Below are positions 42,184-51,642 of a DNA stretch of 64,000 nucleotides, piece by piece (within the stretch, counting starts at the first letter, position 1; every line of letters starts with the position of its first letter). The stretch covers positions 1 through 64,000 of the forward strand of contig JADJJK010000009.1 in NCBI GenBank assembly GCA_016706545.1, in the 5' to 3' direction. The position numbers were made by a program, and so were the translations under genes. This DNA comes from Myxococcales bacterium (GTDB lineage Bacteria; Myxococcota_A; Polyangia; Haliangiales; Haliangiaceae). The notes under the pieces were generated by a model, which was given only the letters and a program-made list of their open reading frames with translations, was not told the origin of the DNA and made no database searches.

Positions 42184-42561
42184 ATGCTGCACCGCAAGTT
42201 GATGTTCTGGGGCGCGCTGCACGGCGCGCTCGCAGTGGCCATGGGCGCCTTCGCCGCGCATGCGCTGCGCCCTCGGGTGACGCCGCGTGAGCTGGAGGTC
42301 TTCGAGGTGGGGGCGCGCTATCACATGTACGGGGCGCTGGCGATGCTGCTCATCGCGCTGGCGGTGGAGCGCGGGGTGGCCTCGCGGTGGCCGGGGCGGT
42401 TCATGCAGGCTGGGCTGGTGCTGTTCTGCGGCAGCTTGTACGCGCTGGCGCTCACCGGCGTCCGAGGGCTGGGCGCGATCACGCCCCTTGGCGGCACGTG
42501 CTTCCTCCTCGGCTGGCTGTGGCTGGCCAAGGACGCCTTGCGTGGGCGGCCGCCGGGCTGA
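42184..42561 (+). CDS. DUF423 membrane protein
   Basis: A 125-aa protein with four predicted helices. The family pattern of DUF423 (YgdD-like) is evident: GALHGALAVAMGAFAAHAL at the N-terminus, FEVGARYHMYGALAML and SLYALALTGVRGLGAITPLGGTCFLLGW. Function is unknown in all bacteria. The ATG at 42184 is followed directly by helix 1. It lies 97 bp after rtcA on the same strand. Confidence 0.85.
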   Translation: MLHRKLMFWGALHGALAVAMGAFAAHALRPRVTPRELEVFEVGARYHMYGALAMLLIALAVERGVASRWPGRFMQAGLVLFCGSLYALALTGVRGLGAITPLGGTCFLLGWLWLAKDALRGRPPG

Positions 42562-42647
42562 CCTGCTCGGCGAGGGGGGCGCAGTGTCTCGAGCGTCACG
42601 GTCCCTGGGGCCATGTGTTGGCAGCGGCCAAGGAGCTTGGTAGATCC

Positions 42648-43307
42648 ATGGGCATGACGATCACGCGGCGGTCTGGCGGACGGCTCTGGCGGGGCGGCGC
42701 CTGGCGCCCGGCGCGCGCACCCTGGTTGCTGGCAGGGGTCGCTGGGCTGGCTGCCGTCGCAGGGGTGGCCCACGCAGAGGAAGCGGCGGAGCCAGGCGGC
42801 GGCGGCGGCGTGAGCTCTCGCCCCATCGAGACCCGGCTGGCGTTGCGGGTGGGCGGCGCGTCCACGGATACGGTCGGGCGGCCGACGATCTGCGCGGATG
42901 TGCGGGTCGTCTCGACCTGGTCGGTGGAGGCGTGCGGCACCGGCGCGCAGCTCTTGCACAACGAGCCAGGTCGCGAGATGTCGCACTATCGCGTGAACTG
43001 GGGCTTCCTCGAGGGCGCGATGCCGCGCGGCCGGGGCCGCGTGCGCGCAGGCGCAGGCTTCGCCGAGCTGCAGGTGGGCGAGGACGAGGCGGGCTTTGAC
43101 TTCGGCGCGCCTTCCGGAAAACGCGGTTCGGTGTCCGGCCCGGAGGCCTCGATGTCGGCGCAGTGGGTGGTGCCGGTGCTCGGCGACTTTGAGATGGTCG
43201 CCAACGCCACCGCCGGCGCGGCGTGGTTCCGCGACGCAGATCAGCTCGTCGAGCCGCAGAACGCGGTGCAGGCCTTCGTGTCCTTCGAGCTAGGCATTGG
43301 CTGGTGA
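42648..43307 (+). CDS. Exported beta-rich protein
   Basis: A 219-aa protein with a long Arg-rich signal peptide (hydrophobic core APWLLAGVAGLAAVAGVAHA) and a mature part of alternating strands (TRLALRVGGASTDTVG, GRGRVRAGAGFAELQVG, ending FVSFELGIGW), as in small outer-membrane barrels. Two cysteines (ICADVRVVS...EACGTG) may form a disulfide. Function unknown. Its stop is overlapped by, or directly followed by, the next membrane-protein start. Confidence 0.6.
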   Translation: MGMTITRRSGGRLWRGGAWRPARAPWLLAGVAGLAAVAGVAHAEEAAEPGGGGGVSSRPIETRLALRVGGASTDTVGRPTICADVRVVSTWSVEACGTGAQLLHNEPGREMSHYRVNWGFLEGAMPRGRGRVRAGAGFAELQVGEDEAGFDFGAPSGKRGSVSGPEASMSAQWVVPVLGDFEMVANATAGAAWFRDADQLVEPQNAVQAFVSFELGIGW

Positions 43308-43917
43308 GGTGATCTTCCTCGAGGAACACGCGCGCTGGCTCCTGGTATTGCACACCGCGCTGGCGGTGGCGGCGGTGGGCGCGGCCACCCACCTGGCGCT
43401 GTGGATGCGAGGCTACTGGCGAGGTCAGTTCGCGCGGCACCGCGCGGTGCGGCGCTTCTCGCTGCTGGTGCTGGCGCTGCACGGCGCGGCGTTCCTCGCC
43501 GGCAACGCCATGTATCCGACCTATCGCGTGCGGGTGCGCGCCGAGTTCCTGGAGAACCCCACCGCGGTGGCCACCCAGACCGCGGCCATCGCGCAGGCGC
43601 GCGCGCAGCTCGCGCAAGCGTTGGCGCAAGAACCGGCGCAAGAACCGGCGCTCGATTCGCGCGAAGCCAGCCGCGCGCAGGCCCTGGCGGCGGCGCGGGC
43701 CGCGCGCTGGTTCGACGTGAAGGAGCACTGGCTGGCGATGGGCTTGTTCGCCGCCGCGGCGCTGGCCTGGCTGCTTTGGCGCTGGGATCCCCGACGAGAC
43801 GGCCCTGACAGCGCGGTTATCGGTCCGATGGCGGCGCTGCTCGCGGTGTGCGTGGCGCTCACGCTCTGGTCCGGCGCCGTGATCGGTGTGTTGACCTCGG
43901 CGTGGCGCGCGGTGTGA
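43297..43917 (+). CDS. Integral membrane protein, 206 aa
   Basis: A protein with four predicted helices (LLVLHTALAVAAVGAATHLALW; FSLLVLALHGAAFLAGNAMY; AMGLFAAAALAWLLW; PMAALLAVCVALTLWSG) and an Ala/Gln-rich linker between the second and third. Paired intramembrane His residues (LHTALA...ATHLAL; ALHGAA) suggest haem binding, but no cytochrome family was recognised. The start may be TTG 43297 overlapping the previous gene or GTG 43309. Confidence 0.55.
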   Translation: MAGEVIFLEEHARWLLVLHTALAVAAVGAATHLALWMRGYWRGQFARHRAVRRFSLLVLALHGAAFLAGNAMYPTYRVRVRAEFLENPTAVATQTAAIAQARAQLAQALAQEPAQEPALDSREASRAQALAAARAARWFDVKEHWLAMGLFAAAALAWLLWRWDPRRDGPDSAVIGPMAALLAVCVALTLWSGAVIGVLTSAWRAV

Positions 43918-43935
43918 CCGGGCCGCGGCGCGCGG

Positions 43936-44409
43936 CTACTCGCGGGCGGTCTGTAGCCGGGCCTCGAGCGCGGCGCCCGAGCGGTCGGTCTCGGCGAGCA
44001 CGCCGTAGTACACCTTGGGGCCACGCGGCGACTCCGGGATGGACAGCCGCAGATCGAAGGGCGCCGGGCCGTCGATGGTCTCGATGGTGTAAGCCGCGCG
44101 CACCTTCTCGCCGGTCTCCGGCAGGTGGAAGCGGATCTCGCTGCCGGTGTTCTCGAAGGTGAACAGCTCGAAGGTGCCCCGAAAGAGCGTGCGGTCCTGG
44201 AACACGCCGCCGCCCATGGTGGGCACGAAGCGGAACACGTGGAGCCGATCGCGGTGCGTCTTGGGCATCTGGTCGATCCAGTTGCGGTCGAGCAGCAGCG
44301 AGCGCGCCTCGCTCGCCGAGACGCGCTTGGCCTCCTTGGGCTCCGACGGAGACGAGCACGCCGCGGCGGCGGCCAAGAGCAGGGTGACGCCAGCGAAGAA
44401 GGGCTTCAT
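43936..44409 (-). CDS. Lipoprotein, 157 aa
   Basis: Signal peptide with lipobox AAAAC (residues 14-18) and a mature soluble domain containing LLLDRNWIDQMPKTHRDRLHVFRFVPTMGG and GTFELFTFENTGSEIRFHLP, a beta-sheet pattern of lipocalin-like proteins. No known function. It is convergent with the membrane-protein gene upstream. Confidence 0.65.
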   Translation of the reverse strand: MKPFFAGVTLLLAAAAACSSPSEPKEAKRVSASEARSLLLDRNWIDQMPKTHRDRLHVFRFVPTMGGGVFQDRTLFRGTFELFTFENTGSEIRFHLPETGEKVRAAYTIETIDGPAPFDLRLSIPESPRGPKVYYGVLAETDRSGAALEARLQTARE

Positions 44410-44439
44410 GTCGCGAGCATAGCGCACGAGCCCGCCGCT

Positions 44440-44505
44440 GGCGTGGCGTGGCGTGGCGCGGCGTGGCTGGCCTGCGGCGTGGCTGGCCTGCGGCGCGGCG
44501 TGGCG
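44440..44505. repeat. Short tandem repeats
   Basis: GGCGTGGCGTGGCGT runs and a 16-bp unit GGCGTGGCTGGCCTGC repeated twice lie in the 113-bp gap between the lipoprotein and roadblock genes. Confidence 0.5.
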
Positions 44506-44522
44506 CCGACCCAGCGCGAAGC

Positions 44523-44891
44523 TCAGTGCCCGAGGATGCGGCTGGCGCCGGCGGCGCTGCGCTCGATCTGGCGCTGGCGCATGAGCTCCGAGCCGCCGAC
44601 GGCGCAGACCAGCAGCTCCGCGCCGCCGACCGCGATGCGCTTCATCTGCACGTCCCACGCCTGCGCATGGCCAAGCAACGTGCCGGCGAACTCGGCGACG
44701 CGCCGGCCGGCCACCGCGGTGCGCGCGGCGATCTCGTCGCAGGCGTAGGGATCTCCACACGACGCCAGGGTCAGCCCTTCGTCATCGGCGATGACCATGG
44801 CTTCGATGGCACCGTCGTGGCAACACGCCTCGAGCTGGTGGTGAAGCGCCTCGCTGGAGTTCTCGGAGCGGTTTCGGCGTCTTTCGGTCAT
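44523..44891 (-). CDS. Roadblock/LC7-like protein
   Basis: A 122-aa protein with the Roadblock/LC7 alpha/beta pattern: helix ALHHQLEACCHDGAIEAMVIADDEGLTLASCG, then RVAEFAGTLLGHAQAWDVQMKRIAVGGAELLVCAVG. Such proteins form dimers that bind small GTPases such as MglA; no GTPase gene is adjacent. The ATG at 44891 is favoured; it is divergent from the DPP IV gene. Confidence 0.65.
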   Translation of the reverse strand: MTERRRNRSENSSEALHHQLEACCHDGAIEAMVIADDEGLTLASCGDPYACDEIAARTAVAGRRVAEFAGTLLGHAQAWDVQMKRIAVGGAELLVCAVGGSELMRQRQIERSAAGASRILGH

Positions 44892-45018
44892 GTAGGTATC
44901 CTGCCTACGTTTGGGCCAGGGGGCAAAAAAATGGCGAGCGCTGGCCAAGATCCGCGGTGCGCGAGGCGCCAGGTATGCGAGAGCATGGGCCATCCGGTGA
45001 GGGTAGAGTCTGGCCGCC

Positions 45019-47199
45019 ATGTCGCATGCGCTGCCCCAAGAAGCCTTCCTGACCCAGTACGCCGAGACGCTGCAGCTCCGGCTGGGGACGCCCACCGTGC
45101 TCGCGATCGCCCCTGACGGCGCCGTGCTGTTCTCGCGCACGCCGGCGCGCAGCTTCGGCGCGGATCTCTACGAGCTGGAGCCGCGCAGCGGACAGACGCG
45201 GCTTCTGGCGACGGCGGATGGGCTCCTGGCTGGCGGCGCGGAGGCGCTCTCGGACGGCGAGAAGGCGCGGCGGGAGCGCACGCGCACGGCGACGCGCGGC
45301 ATCCTGTACGCGGAGCTGTCGGCGGCCGGCGACGTGGTGCTCGTCCCGCTGGGGGAGCGCGTGTTCGTGCTGTCGCGCCCAGGCGGAGCGTGTCGGGAGC
45401 TGACCTTGGGCGAGGGCTTTCCGTACGATCCTCGGCTGTCGCCGGATGGTCGGCACGTGGCGTTCGTGCGCGACGGCGACGTCTGGGTGTGCGACGCGGT
45501 GACGCCAGGCGCCGCGCCGCGCCGCCTGACCACCCGGCCGCATCCGGACATCGAGTACGGCACCGCAGAGCTGGTGGCGGCGGAGGAGCTGCGGCGCCAC
45601 CGCGGGCTGTGGTGGGCGCCGGACAGCCAGTCCTTGCTGGTGCAGCGCAGCGACGCGCGCCAGGTCGACACGCTCTACGTGGCGGACGCGCGGCACCCGG
45701 ATCGGGCGCCGGTCCCGTTCAAGTATCCGCGGCCGGGGCGGCCAAACGTCATCGTCGACCTCGGCGTGATCTCGCTGGCCGGCGGCGAGCCGCGCTGGAT
45801 CACCTGGGACCTGGCGCGCTGGCCGTATCTGGCGCACGTGCAGTGGCCGGCGCGCGGTCCGCTGACCTTGGTGGTGCTCGACCGCGAGCAGTACGAGCAA
45901 GCCGTGCTGGCGGTGGAGCTGGAGGCGAGCGAGCCCCAGGTGCGCGAGCTCCTGAGTGAGCGCGACGCGGCCTGGGTCAACCTGCCAGCCGGCGCGCCGC
46001 TGTGGCTCGACGACGGCGCTGGCTTTCTCTGGCTCACCGAGGCGCGCGGCGACTGGACGCTGGAGCTGCACGACGCGCGCGGCGCGCACCTGCGCTCGCT
46101 GAGCGAGCCCTCGCTCGGCCTGCGCTCGCTGGTGGCGCTCGACGGCGACCACGTGCTGGTGGTGGCCTCGGCCGGGCCGGCCAGCGACCCCGCCGCCGCC
46201 GCGCTGGCCGCGTGCGAGGCGCACGTGTGGCGGATCCCGCTCGCTGGCGGCGCGCCGGTTCGCGTGACCCAGGTCGCTGGCGTGTCCACCGCGGTGGCGC
46301 GTCATGGTCAGCTCGTGGTGACCACGGCGCGCGCGGACGGCGGCGTGGTCACCACGCTGCACGCCTCGGCAGGCCGCGCGGTGGAGCTGCCCTCGGTGCG
46401 CGAGGCCCCGCTGCTGTCGCCGACCACCGAGCTGATCACGGTGGCGCTCGAGGAGCGCCAGCACGTGGTCGCCGTCACGCGGCCGACGGGCGCGCGCGCT
46501 GGCCAGCGGTATCCGGTGCTGCTCAAGGTCTATGGCGGACCTCACGTGCAGTACGTCACGAACTCCCGTGACAGCTACCTGATGGATCAGTGGTACGCGG
46601 AGGCCGGCTTCGTGGTCGTCCGGGTGGACGCGCGCGGCACGCCCAACCGCGGGCGGGCCTGGGAGCGCGCGACCCTCCACGACCTCATCTCCACGCCGCT
46701 GGCCGAGCAGATCGCCGTGCTGCGCGCGCTCGCCGCGACAGACCCCATGCTCGATCTGCAGCGGGTCGGCGTGTTTGGCTGGTCGTTCGGCGGCTACTTC
46801 TCGGCGATGGCGCTGCTCCTGCACCCGGAGCTGTTTCAGGTCGCGGTGGCCGGCGCGCCGGTGACGGACTGGTCGCTCTACGACACCGGCTACACCGAGC
46901 GATACCTGAAGCTGCCAGCGCACAACCGGGCCGGGTACCACGCCACCAGCCTGCTGACCCACGCCTCCAAGCTGGAGCGCCCGTTGCTGCTCATCCACGG
47001 CACCACCGACGACAACGTGCATTTCGCGCACACGCTGGCCCTGATCGAGGCGCTGTATGTCGCGGGCAAGCGCGCCGAGGTGATCGCGCTGTCGGGGACG
47101 CACATGGTGCCCGACCCTCGGCTGGCCCTGGCCCGGGAGCGCGCCCACCTGGAGCTGTTCCGCAAGCACCTGACCGAGCCGGTTGGCGCCGGCGCTTGA
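45019..47199 (+). CDS. Dipeptidyl peptidase IV-like S9 peptidase
   Basis: A 726-aa serine peptidase of family S9B/C. An N-terminal beta-propeller (LSPDGRHVAFVRDGDVWV, WWAPDSQSLLVQRSD) holds the Glu pair of AAEELRRHRG that anchors the substrate N-terminus in DPP IV. The C-terminal hydrolase has GWSFGGYFSAM (Ser about 589), HGTTDDNV (Asp) and SGTHMVPDP (His). It would remove X-Pro/X-Ala dipeptides. No signal peptide is visible, so a cytoplasmic location is likely. Confidence 0.88.
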   Translation: MSHALPQEAFLTQYAETLQLRLGTPTVLAIAPDGAVLFSRTPARSFGADLYELEPRSGQTRLLATADGLLAGGAEALSDGEKARRERTRTATRGILYAELSAAGDVVLVPLGERVFVLSRPGGACRELTLGEGFPYDPRLSPDGRHVAFVRDGDVWVCDAVTPGAAPRRLTTRPHPDIEYGTAELVAAEELRRHRGLWWAPDSQSLLVQRSDARQVDTLYVADARHPDRAPVPFKYPRPGRPNVIVDLGVISLAGGEPRWITWDLARWPYLAHVQWPARGPLTLVVLDREQYEQAVLAVELEASEPQVRELLSERDAAWVNLPAGAPLWLDDGAGFLWLTEARGDWTLELHDARGAHLRSLSEPSLGLRSLVALDGDHVLVVASAGPASDPAAAALAACEAHVWRIPLAGGAPVRVTQVAGVSTAVARHGQLVVTTARADGGVVTTLHASAGRAVELPSVREAPLLSPTTELITVALEERQHVVAVTRPTGARAGQRYPVLLKVYGGPHVQYVTNSRDSYLMDQWYAEAGFVVVRVDARGTPNRGRAWERATLHDLISTPLAEQIAVLRALAATDPMLDLQRVGVFGWSFGGYFSAMALLLHPELFQVAVAGAPVTDWSLYDTGYTERYLKLPAHNRAGYHATSLLTHASKLERPLLLIHGTTDDNVHFAHTLALIEALYVAGKRAEVIALSGTHMVPDPRLALARERAHLELFRKHLTEPVGAGA

Positions 47200-47353
47200 G
47201 ACCTCCGCCACGTGACAGATCCCACGCGGCGGACTTCGCGTGCTCGGCGGTACTGAATTTGCGAGCGCTGGAGATGGCGGCGGGCGACGAGGTGCTTGTT
47301 TTGAGCGCGCCCGCTGTGCTGCAATGGGGCTTATTTTTATGAGGAGACCGGCA

Positions 47354-48727
47354 ATGCAAGACGTCCTGGCTTTTGCCACCGCGAAGCGGTGGGTTCTCTG
47401 TGCGGGGGTCGCGCTGGCGGCGTTGGTGGGATGCGGAGGAGACGAGAAGAAGATCACCGATGAGTCCTGCATGCTGGACACGGACTGCGTCTCCACTCCA
47501 GATACGCCGTACTGCAGCGCCGAGCGCGCCTGCGTGGGGTGCCTGGAGAACGCGCACTGCACGACGACCGGCGCGCCGGTGTGCGATCAGGGCACGCACA
47601 CGTGCCGCGGTTGCAGCGCTGACAATGAATGCGCCAGCGGCGTGTGCCTGGCGGCGGAGGGGACCTGCGCGGTGCCCTCGCAGATCGTGTACATCAACGC
47701 CGGCTTTGGGGTCAACAACCCCACCTGCGACGACAAGACGCCCTGCAAGACGATGGCGCACGCCAAGACGCTGCTGACCGGCACGCGCAACGTGATCCGG
47801 TTGATCGGAGACATCGGGGAGTCGATCGAGTTCCAGACCAAGGTCCACATCGATAGCGACGGCGGCACCTGGTCGGGCAACACGACGCCGCTGAACATCG
47901 GCACCCGCAACGGCGCGGTCACGCTGGAGGGGATGTCCCTGCAGGGGCCCGCGGGTCCGGTGTCGCAGCCGGCGGTGCAGTGCCTCAACAACGCCTCGCT
48001 TCGCCTCCACGACGTGATGCTCTCCGGCGCCGGCGGCAATCAACCCGGGATCTTTGGCGTCTGCAACATCACGATCACCAAGTCGCACATCTTCAACAAC
48101 CCCGGTGGCGCGGTGTTCTGCGACGGCAACAGCTTGACCATCGAAGACACGTTGCTGCGCAACAACCAGGGCCGCTCCATCGACGCCACGGGGTGCGCCG
48201 TGCGCCTGGCGAGAAACCAGATCATCTCGCTGGCGCTCGGGCAACCGGCGGTGGCGCTGGCCGCCGCGCCGAGCCTGACCGTGGAGAACAACCTGATCTT
48301 GGAGCGGGCGTTTGGGACCGCCACCGGCCTGCAGATCAGCAACGGGCCGACCGGCGGCGTCATCCGGTTCAACACGCTGGTCAACATCGCGCCCAACGCG
48401 CACACCGGAGATGGCATCACCTGTGATGGCACCTCGGTGGTCACGAGCAACGTCATCGCCTGGCAAAACGGCCTGCAGCAGGGCGTCAACGCCTGCGCGC
48501 GCCGCTACAACGCCTTCGACGCCAGCACCGCCGTCGGCGCAGGCGAGGGCAACACGTCCGGAACGATGGCCGCGCTGTTTGTGAACCCGGCGTCGGACTT
48601 CCACCTCGCCGCTGGTTCTCCCGCCCACGCGCTGGCGGAGCCCGCTGCCAAGATCGCGGTGGATCTGGACGGTAAGCCGCGCCCCGCGGAGGGCCGGCTT
48701 GATGCCGGTGCGTACGAGACGCCGTGA
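47354..48727 (+). CDS. Cys-rich lipoprotein with parallel beta-helix
   Basis: A 457-aa surface lipoprotein: lipobox ALVGC near residue 30, a Cys-rich segment (CMLDTDCVSTPDTPYCSAERACVGC...CRGCSADNECASGVC) of the type common in myxobacterial secreted proteins, then a right-handed parallel beta-helix (VNNPTCDDKTPCKTMAHA, LTIEDTLLRNNQGRSID, NTLVNIAPNAHTGDGI) and a C-terminal DLDGKPRP...DAGAYE motif typical of polysaccharide-lyase-like helices. AGGAG seven bases before the ATG at 47354 decides the start over ATG 47339. Ligand unknown. Confidence 0.75.
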   Translation: MQDVLAFATAKRWVLCAGVALAALVGCGGDEKKITDESCMLDTDCVSTPDTPYCSAERACVGCLENAHCTTTGAPVCDQGTHTCRGCSADNECASGVCLAAEGTCAVPSQIVYINAGFGVNNPTCDDKTPCKTMAHAKTLLTGTRNVIRLIGDIGESIEFQTKVHIDSDGGTWSGNTTPLNIGTRNGAVTLEGMSLQGPAGPVSQPAVQCLNNASLRLHDVMLSGAGGNQPGIFGVCNITITKSHIFNNPGGAVFCDGNSLTIEDTLLRNNQGRSIDATGCAVRLARNQIISLALGQPAVALAAAPSLTVENNLILERAFGTATGLQISNGPTGGVIRFNTLVNIAPNAHTGDGITCDGTSVVTSNVIAWQNGLQQGVNACARRYNAFDASTAVGAGEGNTSGTMAALFVNPASDFHLAAGSPAHALAEPAAKIAVDLDGKPRPAEGRLDAGAYETP

Positions 48728-48861
48728 CGCCGGGCCGCCCGGGGCAGCGGTGAGCTGAGGCGGAGGGCCTGCGCCGCAACGGTGCGTTGCGCGGGCGCGC
48801 GGGTGCGGGACCGGTCGAACGTGCTAGCGTGCGTCCCACTTATCTAGAGGGGGAGACGCAC

Positions 48862-49473
48862 ATGATCACGGTCTATGGACATCCGCTCAGCACCTGCACC
48901 CGCAAGGTCCTCACCACGCTCCTGGAGAACGGCACCAGCTACGAGTTCGTGCTGGTCGACCTGATGACGGGCGAGCACAAGCAGCCGGCGCACCTGGCGC
49001 GGCAGCCCTTTGGCCAGGTCCCGGCGGTGGACGACGACGGCCTCATGCTGTTCGAGTCGCGCGCGATCTGCCGCTATCTGAACGAGACCTCGGGCGGCAA
49101 GCTGGTGCCCGCAGACGCGCGCGGTCGCGCACAGATGGAGCAGTGGATCAGCGTGGAGACCTCCAACTTCACGCCGCACGCGATGAAGTTCGTCTACCAC
49201 CACGTGTTCCAGCGGGCGCAGGAGCCCGCGGTGCTGCAGGCCGCAGAGGCCAAGCTGACCGAGGCGCTGGGCATCATGGATGCGCACCTGGCCAAGCACG
49301 CCTACTTCGCGGGGGCGCAGTTCTCGCTGGCGGACATCAGCTTCATGCCGTACGTGGACTACGTGATGATGACGCCGGCCAAGGCGCTGCTCGAGAAGTG
49401 GCCCAACGTGATGGCGTGGTGGGGCCGCTGCAGCGAGCGCGCCACGTGGAAGAAGGCTTCGCAGAAGTCCTGA
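48862..49473 (+). CDS. Glutathione S-transferase
   Basis: A 203-aa GST. The N-terminal thioredoxin-like domain (MITVYGHPLSTCTRKVLTTLLENG) has Ser/Cys at the catalytic site and the cis-Pro motif FGQVPAVDDDGLMLFESRAICRYL; the helical C-terminal domain has FAGAQFSLADISFMPYVDYV. It looks like a phi/theta-like class, likely detoxifying electrophiles. The last 31 bp of the gene fall inside a 50-bp tandem duplication, whose second copy lies after the stop. Confidence 0.85.
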   Translation: MITVYGHPLSTCTRKVLTTLLENGTSYEFVLVDLMTGEHKQPAHLARQPFGQVPAVDDDGLMLFESRAICRYLNETSGGKLVPADARGRAQMEQWISVETSNFTPHAMKFVYHHVFQRAQEPAVLQAAEAKLTEALGIMDAHLAKHAYFAGAQFSLADISFMPYVDYVMMTPAKALLEKWPNVMAWWGRCSERATWKKASQKS

Positions 49474-49546
49474 CTCGCGTCGCCGGGCGGCTCACGTGGA
49501 AGAAGGCTTCGCAGAAGTCCTGACTCGCGTCGCCGGGCGGCTCACG
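49443..49546. repeat. Exact 50-bp tandem duplication
   Basis: The 50-bp segment starting CACGTGGAAGAAGGCTTCGC (49443-49492) is followed at once by an identical copy (49493-49542). It contains the GST C-terminal codons and stop, and ends at the stop of the convergent lipoprotein gene. Confidence 0.9.
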
Positions 49547-51094
49547 GCGCGGGATACAGGATGCGCGCGCGCACCGCGCTGCCGCTGGTGTCTGGCGCGG
49601 TGGCGCTGCGATCGTTCCAGGCCACCACGAACAGCGGCGCGCCGCTCTCGTCGGTGAGGGCGGTCGAGGAGGCGTTGCGCTGGTCGAGCGCGGTGGTGGT
49701 GGGGATGACGAACGGCTCGCCGCGCGCGGCGCCGTCGGTGCCAAACAGGCGGCCAAACACCCCGCAGCCCTCGCCGTCGCCGCGCACGCCGCAGCCGTGC
49801 CAGGTCACCAGCAGGGGCCCTGCGGGTGGCTCGACACGGAGAAGCCATCCGCCAGGCTATCTAGCTTGTCGGTGATCACGGTGGGCGCGCCGAGCAGGGT
49901 GGGCAGCGCGGCGGGGCTGGCGCTGAAGCGATAGAGGCGCAAGGACACCGTGGTCGCGATCTGGTGGGCCACCACCAGCGCGTACCCGCCGGCGTACGAC
50001 GCCACGCGCACCATGGCGAAGCGCTCCCCCACCGCGGGGGTGATGAGCTGGGTCTCGGCCGCGCCGGCCGGCGTGCCCGTCAGGCTGACGAAGCGCGCGC
50101 GCACGCCGTCCTCCGCGTGCCAGGCCACCACGTAGCCATCTTGCGCGGCGGCGATGCTCGACTGGCGCAGGCCGGTCACCGGCAAGAGCGTGCCCACGAG
50201 CTGGGTGGCGCTGCGCGGGACGCAGTCGTCGCCCACCACCAGGGTCCGCAGGTTGGAGCGGTCCGTCACCACGGTCTTGCCGGACCAGGCCACGGCGAAG
50301 GAGCCGTTGAACAGCGGCGTCGCCACCACGACGTCCGTCGAGGGCTCGGTGACCAGCCGTCGCTCGGCCACGGCGCCGCCCATGAGATCGATGGCCCGGC
50401 AGGCCACGCCATCGGCGTTGTCGTTGACGTCGGTGGTCTCCCAGAACACCAGGTTCTTCTCCACGCCACCGGCCACGGCGGGGCTGGAGATCGCGCCGAC
50501 CCTGCCGGTGTTGAGGGTGAAGGCGTTGGTGCCGGCGGCCAGCGTGGAGGGCACCGGCTGGCCGATCAGGCTGTGCCGTCGAGCGAAGACGTTGCAGGCC
50601 GCCGCGGTGCAGCGCTCCCGGAAGGTGGCGATCCACTGCCGTGTGCTGGCGTTGCTGGCGAGCTGCGTGCCCACGGCTTCGAAGTCGTCGGTGAGGAACT
50701 GGTCGTCGGCGAGGTTCGTGTTGACGACGAAGTCCGCCGAATCGACGAGGACCTCGGCGGTCTCGGCGGTGATGGCGACGGTGGCGGTGCCACGACCCAC
50801 CAGCAGCTCGTCCTTGTTGCGGGCCGAGACCTTGATCTCCAGCTCGCCGGTGCGGCCGGGGCTGGAGATGCTGAACGTGACGGGGAAGGTGCGCTCGCCA
50901 AGCTCCAGGGTGTCGCCGGCCAGGCCGGCGCCGTTCTTGAGCTCCACGGTCAGCGAGGCGGCGCCGGTGACCGCCGGCCGGCCGCGCACGGTGACGATCA
51001 TCGCCGTCTCGTCCGTGCAGCCAGCCCCAGCCAGCAGGCTGGCGCCAACTCCCGCGACGAGCGGCGGGACCAGGAAAGCGCGAAGGAACACCAC
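49542..51094 (-). pseudogene. Secreted lipoprotein, one frameshift near its end
   Basis: A protein of about 517 aa: signal with lipobox LAGAGC, a beta-sandwich region (MIVTVRGRPAVTGAASLTVELKNGAG, AMIVTV...GRTGELEIKVSARN) and a long beta-propeller-like part with repeated VVAW(H/S) motifs. The frame ends early at 49805 after HPQGPCW, but the sense resumes as TWHGCGVRGDGEGCGVFG...ARILYPAP to 49542. One extra base in the G4 run at 49814-49818 restores it. This is probably a homopolymer undercall or a recent mutation. The GTG at 51094 has AGGTGA upstream. It is the last gene of the kinase operon. Confidence 0.65.
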
Positions 51095-51099
51095 GGAGG

Positions 51100-51642
51100 T
51101 CACCTGGGGAAGTTGATGTTGCCGAGATCCGACGCCGGGAGGCCATCGTCGCGGGTCAAGAAATACACCGTACCACCCCCGGCCGCGGCCAGGGCGGCAA
51201 GTCCGGTCCAGAACCACCACTGGCGCGTGACCGGGGTTCGCGGCGTGGGCTTGGGCTGCTGGCTCTTGCGATCGCGCGCCAGCATCTCCGCTTGTGCCTT
51301 CTTGGCCTCGAGCTCGTCGATCAAGAGCTCGACCTCGGCGCGGCGCGGGGTCTCGGGCTCCAGGGTGAGGAACTTGCGAAAGCTGAAGATGGCGGCTTCG
51401 TAGTCGCCGAGGTTCCGGTAGCACTGGCCGATGTTGAAGAGGAAGTCGGGGATCGGCTTGGCGTCGAACGCCTTCTCGTATTGCTCGAGCGCCTCGTCGA
51501 AGCGGCCCAGGGCAAACAGCTTGTCCGCCTTGTCGAAGTGCCGCCGGGCGGTTCGGGTCTCCGGATCGTTGGCGTTGGCAGGGCGGGCAGGCAGCGCGAT
51601 CGAGAGCGCGAATCCAAGGAGCAGGAGCGTGAACAACTTCAT
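51100..51642 (-). CDS. TPR-type periplasmic protein with C-terminal membrane segment
   Basis: A 180-aa protein: signal peptide MKLFTLLLLGFALSIALPARPANA, tetratricopeptide-like repeats (HFDKADKLFALGRFDEALEQYEKAFDAKP, FNIGQCYRNLGDYEAAIFSFRKFL), a basic linker and a C-terminal membrane helix WWFWTGLAALAAAGGGTVYFL. It looks like the small TPR proteins that accompany myxobacterial Ser/Thr kinases. Its ATG overlaps the kinase stop (ATGA), so the two are co-translated. Confidence 0.75.
   Translation of the reverse strand: MKLFTLLLLGFALSIALPARPANANDPETRTARRHFDKADKLFALGRFDEALEQYEKAFDAKPIPDFLFNIGQCYRNLGDYEAAIFSFRKFLTLEPETPRRAEVELLIDELEAKKAQAEMLARDRKSQQPKPTPRTPVTRQWWFWTGLAALAAAGGGTVYFLTRDDGLPASDLGNINFPR

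Noticed and set aside
44905..47562. 885-aa open frame opposite the DPP IV gene
   Set aside because: Shadow frame; the plus strand has a full S9 peptidase with catalytic triad.
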